A stretch of DNA of 10,103 nucleotides from JAVBJN01 sp031546985 (lineage in GTDB: Bacteria > Bacteroidota > Bacteroidia > Chitinophagales > Chitinophagaceae). The stretch is from assembly GCA_031546985.1 (NCBI GenBank), contig JAVBJN010000076.1, positions 1 to 10,103 of the forward strand. Direction: 5' to 3'. The translations under genes were made by a program, and so were the position numbers. Under the pieces are notes generated by a model. The model saw only the letters and a program-made list of their open reading frames with translations, did not search any database and was not told the DNA's origin. This document shows positions 6,190-10,103 of the stretch, in pieces; the first letter of the stretch is position 1, and each line of letters begins with the position of its first letter.

Positions 6190-6248
6190 GGTTTAAAAAT
6201 AGTTTTGGAAAAGCCTTTTAGTCTTAGAAGGCACCACTATTTTAAACC
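6190..6248 (+). promoter_or_regulatory. 59-bp nested inverted repeat just upstream of the surface-protein gene
   Basis: The outer arms are GGTTTAAAAATAGT (6190-6203) and ACTATTTTAAACC (6236-6248). They pair over 13 bp with one bulged A. Inside lies a second stem, GCCTTTTA (6213-6220) with TAGAAGGC (6225-6232): 8 pairs, one of them G-U, around a GTCT loop. The structure ends 8 bp before the TTG start at 6257. It could be an RNA leader structure, a DNA-binding site, or a tiny inverted-repeat element. The -7-like box at 6200-6207 overlaps the left arm. Confidence 0.5.
6200..6207 (+). promoter_or_regulatory. Candidate -7 box TAGTTTTG for the surface-protein gene
   Basis: TAGTTTTG matches TAnnTTTG exactly, 49 bp before the TTG start at 6257. 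The transcript would begin near 6213, at the base of the inner hairpin of the nested inverted repeat. No TTG/TTTG stands at the normal -33 distance, which may mean that an activator is needed, or that this is not the promoter. Confidence 0.35.
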
Positions 6249-6256
6249 CAGCGCCA

Positions 6257-8329
6257 TTGAACAGATTTTTACTATTAATCGTTTTTATTGTTGCTGCGAT
6301 ACCCGTTTCTGCCCAAAAGCAGAACAACATATGGGCATTTGGCAATAAAGCCGGGCTGGACTTCAGTTCCGGCGCGCCGGTAGCTATTCAAACCAATATA
6401 CTGGCCAACCAGGGTTGTGCCACCATAAGCTCGCCCACTACGGGTAAGCTGCTTTTTTACACCAATGGCAACCGGGTATGGAACCGCAACCACGCACCGA
6501 TGGTGCAGGGTTTTCAATTGGCGGCCGGGCCTAATATGGATGGGGCCTGCCAGTCGGCGGTAATTGTGCCCTTCTTCAACGATTCTACCAGATTCTATAT
6601 TTTTTCCATTGGCGGGTTCAGCGTATTTGGCAGCCTGCCCAATGCCTCTGTTTTAAACTACTCTGTGGTAGACATGACCCTGAACAACGGGCTGGGCGAT
6701 GTAATAACCACGCAGCGGGGCATACAGATAGACAGTAAACTACAGGAAAAAATGGTGGCTGTGCAGGGCGATAACTGCAATATATGGCTGCTGGTACATG
6801 ACCTCGACACTACTTTTAAAGCCTATGAAATAACCGCCGCAGGTATTAACCCTACACCGGTAAGATCTTCGGTGGGTTACAGCTTTACACAGAAAGCATT
6901 ATCGAATAGGATCGGGGGCATGAAAATATCGCCCAACCGCAAAAAGCTTATTGCCACCTATACCTTTGCCCCATCGCTGGAATACGGACCAGGCGGGGAA
7001 CTCTACGATTTTGACCCGGCTACAGGAAAGGTTTCCAACCCGATGGAGCTGGACCTGTACCGGTTCTTTGGCGCCTGTTTCTCGCCCGACAATAATAAGT
7101 TGTACCTCACCAGTTATGTGCCCAACAGTTATTACCTGCTGCAATACGACCTTACGACGAATAACCTGGCAGCCATTCTCACTTCCCGGGCCGAGCTACG
7201 CAAAACAGGCTCGGGCGAAGACCTGCAACTGGGACCCGATGGCAAAATCTACCTCTCGCGGCTCAATAAAGACTCGCTGGCCATTATTCACAACCCCAAC
7301 GGCACACCTGCCACTTGTAATTTTGTGTGGAATGGCATGCGGGTAGCGCCGGGTACCAAACCACTGGGCGGCATGCAAAACCTGGTGGTGTACCCGCAAC
7401 CGAAAGACACCATGCAGTATGTGTCAGATACGTTTTTCTGCTCCAACAACATGAGCCCAATTACGCTGAACACCCAACCCGGCTACCAGTCTTATACCTG
7501 GAACGATAAGGACACTGCGCAAACCAGGATCATAACCCAACCCGGTACTTATTGGGTGCTGAGCGGCGCTGATTGCCATTCCCGCGCCGATACTTTCAGG
7601 GTACGGTATCATAATGCAGACATTAACCTGGGCCCCGATACTACCTATTGTTTTAAAACCGAAATGCTGCTCACGGTGCCACTGGTGCCAAACGCTCAAA
7701 TACGCTGGAATGATGGCAGTACCGATAGTACTTACCTGGCCCGGCAAAATTATGAGGGCGCTTTTTATGCTACAGTAACCAATGGCCCCTGCCGCAACTC
7801 CGATACCGTGGCATTAAAATTCCTGCACGTATCGCTGCAATACCTCAAAGACCAAACCCTTTGCGCCGGCGAAACCCTGCACCTTAAAGCCCTGGCCTTT
7901 CCGCAGCAACACATACGCTGGGACGATGGCAGCAGCAACGAACAATTTGCCACCACGGTACCCGGCAAACACTGGGTTACGGTGCGCGAAGACATATGCC
8001 AGCTCAGCGATACCATGAACCTTACCTATGATGCTTTTTGCAATTGTTATTACAGTTTACCAAATGCCTTTACACCAGATCACAATGGAAGCAATGATGT
8101 ATTCCGGCTCCGGATTCCGCAGGGATGCCCTGTAAAAGGATTTGAGCTGGAAGTGTACAACCGCTGGGGAGAAAAAGTGTTTCAAAGCCTTGATGTAACC
8201 AAAGGCTGGGACGGCACTTTTGGCGGTCAGAAATCTGAAGTAGGAACGTACAGTTACTTCGTCAGACTGGAGACCGGCTCCTCATCGAAACCCGTATACC
8301 TCAAAGGAGATGTGCTCCTGATGCGGTAA
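6257..8329 (+). CDS. Secreted T9SS substrate with Ig-like modules and type-B (gliding motility-associated) C-terminal domain
   Basis: A 690-aa exported protein. The signal peptide MNRFLLLIVFIVAAIPVSA is cut before Q20. Residues about 20-385 form a beta-rich domain opening with NNIWAFGNKAGLDFSSG and later GCATISS, GKLLFYTNGN and VWNRNHAPM, an N-terminal type often seen in Bacteroidota surface proteins and probably propeller-like. Residues about 393-590 hold three Ig/PKD-like modules, each with a W(N/D)D core and paired cysteines. The last 96 residues (from about 595) are the CHU_C/TIGR04131 domain: PNAFTPDHNGSNDVF, LEVYNRWGEKVFQS, GWDGTFGG and a final YLKGDVLLMR. In known systems this directs export through the type IX machinery to the cell surface or medium. 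The TTG start is the only one that yields the signal peptide; no ATG lies near. It probably forms a unit with the next gene, 35 bp on. No enzymatic motif is visible. Confidence 0.92.
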   Translation: MNRFLLLIVFIVAAIPVSAQKQNNIWAFGNKAGLDFSSGAPVAIQTNILANQGCATISSPTTGKLLFYTNGNRVWNRNHAPMVQGFQLAAGPNMDGACQSAVIVPFFNDSTRFYIFSIGGFSVFGSLPNASVLNYSVVDMTLNNGLGDVITTQRGIQIDSKLQEKMVAVQGDNCNIWLLVHDLDTTFKAYEITAAGINPTPVRSSVGYSFTQKALSNRIGGMKISPNRKKLIATYTFAPSLEYGPGGELYDFDPATGKVSNPMELDLYRFFGACFSPDNNKLYLTSYVPNSYYLLQYDLTTNNLAAILTSRAELRKTGSGEDLQLGPDGKIYLSRLNKDSLAIIHNPNGTPATCNFVWNGMRVAPGTKPLGGMQNLVVYPQPKDTMQYVSDTFFCSNNMSPITLNTQPGYQSYTWNDKDTAQTRIITQPGTYWVLSGADCHSRADTFRVRYHNADINLGPDTTYCFKTEMLLTVPLVPNAQIRWNDGSTDSTYLARQNYEGAFYATVTNGPCRNSDTVALKFLHVSLQYLKDQTLCAGETLHLKALAFPQQHIRWDDGSSNEQFATTVPGKHWVTVREDICQLSDTMNLTYDAFCNCYYSLPNAFTPDHNGSNDVFRLRIPQGCPVKGFELEVYNRWGEKVFQSLDVTKGWDGTFGGQKSEVGTYSYFVRLETGSSSKPVYLKGDVLLMR

Positions 8330-8364
8330 TTGTGAATAGATTTTTTAACGGTTAATTCATAACA

Positions 8365-10103
8365 ATGATGCAAAACTTCACCAGAAAACTACGGCTGCTT
8401 TTATGCGGCTCGCTCTTTGCAGCGGCACTACCTGCCCAGGCTCAGCTTACAGGTACGCTAACGGTGCCCAGCGCCTCCTACCCTACGCTTTCGTCTGTTA
8501 TTACAGACCTCAACACCCAGGGTGTAGGCTCTGGCGGTGTAATTATTAACATTACACCCGGCAACGCCCAAACCGCCCCGGCAGGCGGTTACCAGCTGGG
8601 CAGCGCCCTTCTTAACGCTTCGCTTAACAGCAGCAAACCCATACAGATCAATGGTAATGGCAATACGGTAAACCCTTATACGGGTACCGGTGTGTACGAT
8701 GCCTTCTTCTGCATCAACGGTGCAGATTATGTAACCATCGATAGCCTTAAACTGCTGGAGAATGTGGCCAATACCACTGCTACCACTCAGATGGAATGGG
8801 GCTTTGCCCTGCTTAACCGCAATGCCAGCGCTCCTTACGATGGTTGTAAAAATGTAACGATCCGCAAGTGCACCATTTCGCTCAATGCCAGCAACGATAG
8901 CACCTTCGCTATACTGGCATCACACCGCGTGGCCTCCGGTATCATTCTCGACACAACGGGCGCAACCATCAATGATGCGCACCACAACATGCTTATATCG
9001 CAGAATAATATTACCGCTGCGGCAAACGGCATTTACCTCGATGGTATTAACAGACCGGTACTGTACAACTACAATACCATTGTACAAAACAACCAGGTTG
9101 TATTTGGCGGCACCGCCAACAACAACTATGGCATATACCTCCGCTTCGATAGCGTAACAGCCATAACCGGCAATATGGTTAACGGGGGCCTGAACCATAC
9201 CGGAAACCTGTTTGCCATCTATACCAATACCGGTACGGGCCGGCTCTCGGTAACGGGCAACAGCATTACCCTTACTTCTGCGGCCATTGCTACCCGATCC
9301 AATTATGGGTTTAACAACAATGCGCACAAAGACGTAAATGCTACTTTCCTGTTTGCAGACAATGTGATGGCTAACTGGGATTTCTCCGCGATTGCAACGG
9401 CAACTATTTTTGGATACAACAGTTCGCTCGGCAACGATATGGACTCTTCAATTCTCCGCAACAATACCTTTAGTAACCTGAATGCCAACAATGGTACATT
9501 TTACATATTTGCCAACTACTTTGGCGCTACCAAAAATGTGATTTTTAAAAACAATGTGGCTAAGAACCTGGTTAAAAACGGCACATCGGCCACCTTTAAC
9601 ATCTTTTACAATTACGGTTCGGGCACAGGTATAGTAGACATATCCAACAACAGGTTGTCTAAACTAAGCACTACCCTCATGAGCACATCGCTTGTTTATG
9701 CCTTTAACGTTACACCCGGCATAGATAAGCAACTCAAAATGACTGGCAACAAAATCGACAGTGTGGATGTAGCCGGTACCAGTACTTTTTATGGCTACTA
9801 TATGGCCGGCATTGGCGGGTTAAACGCCACCATATCGCAAGATACCGTTCAAAACGTAAACGTAACAGGCCTGCTTTATGGCATGTACAGCTCACTGGCC
9901 AGTCCTACGATATCGCAAAACTACTTCAGCAACCTGAGCACCACTACCGGTGCTGTGTATGGCTTCTACAACAACGAAGGCTTTCCGGTTTTTGATCGCA
10001 ACAATATCAATAACCTTAAGATAACCGGCAATACCGGCAGCATTTACGGCGCACATTTCAATGTAGCCCGCGATACTACCCGTATTACCAACAACTTCAT
10101 CTC
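8365..10103 (+). CDS. Large secreted right-handed beta-helix surface protein (3' end beyond window)
   Basis: An open frame of at least 579 codons begins at ATG 8365 (or the adjacent ATG 8368) and has no stop before the window ends. A signal peptide, MQNFTRKLRLLLCGSLFAAA, ends in AQAQ with cleavage likely before Q27. The mature start SYPTLSSVITDLNTQGVGSG followed by VIINITPGN matches the opening of large Bacteroidota surface proteins. Next come many short turns rich in Asn, Gly and Thr, such as NNITAAANGIYL, NNTFSNL, NNRLSKL, NKIDSV, NYFSNL and NNINNL, as expected of parallel beta-helix rungs (pectate-lyase or NosD-like). Such proteins usually end in a T9SS sorting domain, here out of view. 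No catalytic residues are recognisable; adhesion or a structural role is a guess. It follows the T9SS substrate gene by 35 bp without a visible terminator, so co-transcription is likely. Confidence 0.88.
   Translation, partial: MMQNFTRKLRLLLCGSLFAAALPAQAQLTGTLTVPSASYPTLSSVITDLNTQGVGSGGVIINITPGNAQTAPAGGYQLGSALLNASLNSSKPIQINGNGNTVNPYTGTGVYDAFFCINGADYVTIDSLKLLENVANTTATTQMEWGFALLNRNASAPYDGCKNVTIRKCTISLNASNDSTFAILASHRVASGIILDTTGATINDAHHNMLISQNNITAAANGIYLDGINRPVLYNYNTIVQNNQVVFGGTANNNYGIYLRFDSVTAITGNMVNGGLNHTGNLFAIYTNTGTGRLSVTGNSITLTSAAIATRSNYGFNNNAHKDVNATFLFADNVMANWDFSAIATATIFGYNSSLGNDMDSSILRNNTFSNLNANNGTFYIFANYFGATKNVIFKNNVAKNLVKNGTSATFNIFYNYGSGTGIVDISNNRLSKLSTTLMSTSLVYAFNVTPGIDKQLKMTGNKIDSVDVAGTSTFYGYYMAGIGGLNATISQDTVQNVNVTGLLYGMYSSLASPTISQNYFSNLSTTTGAVYGFYNNEGFPVFDRNNINNLKITGNTGSIYGAHFNVARDTTRITNNFI

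Noticed and set aside
8330..8364. Terminator between the two surface-protein genes (TTAAC-G-GTTAA at 8345-8355)
   Set aside because: The inverted repeat is only 5 bp with a one-base centre and is AT-rich, and the T run lies before it rather than after it.
8365..8445. Lipoprotein signal around the Cys in LLLCGS of the beta-helix protein
   Set aside because: The residue before the cysteine is leucine, which does not fit a lipobox, and a normal signal peptidase I site (AQA before Q) follows in the right place.

Overview
The window looks like chromosomal DNA of a Bacteroidota bacterium, probably Chitinophagaceae/Sphingobacteriia-like. This rests on three signs: a type IX secretion (T9SS) type-B C-terminal sorting domain, a histidine kinase with a periplasmic TPR sensor, and promoter boxes of the Bacteroidota form TAnnTTTG. 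Shine-Dalgarno sites are nearly absent, and two genes start with TTG. The taxon below phylum level is an inference.

Layout. Bases 1-300 hold no gene, only a degenerate 15-bp tandem array, a REP-like motif and a second A/C/T-rich array. An SRPBCC-fold gene follows on the minus strand (301-804). Bases 805-1111 are again non-coding and carry the same two repeat families in the same order, plus a third family. The SRPBCC gene is therefore bracketed by direct copies of intergenic repeats. A plus-strand pair follows: an MFS_3-type exporter (1112-2368) and, two bases later, an integral-membrane acyltransferase starting at TTG (2371-3426). The acyltransferase end overlaps by 18 bp the convergent end of a two-component operon read leftward from about 6040: a TPR/HisKA_3 sensor kinase (4043-6040) and a NarL/LuxR-type response regulator (3409-4053) that overlap by 11 bp.

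The 216-bp divergent region (6041-6256) holds candidate promoters for both directions. It also has a perfect inverted repeat with a third copy of its half-site, and a 59-bp imperfect inverted repeat ending 8 bp before the next gene. To the right lie two exported surface proteins: a 690-aa protein with Ig-like modules and a T9SS type-B sorting domain (6257-8329), and a large beta-helix protein (8365 to the window edge, incomplete).

How the parts may work together (inference): the kinase and regulator are placed so that they could control themselves and the divergent surface-protein genes. The exporter and acyltransferase are probably co-translated and may modify and export the same small molecule or glycan. 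No defence system, phage, insertion sequence with transposase, CRISPR array, tRNA or rRNA is visible. The least ordinary features are the repeat arrays around the SRPBCC gene and the structured divergent regulatory region.
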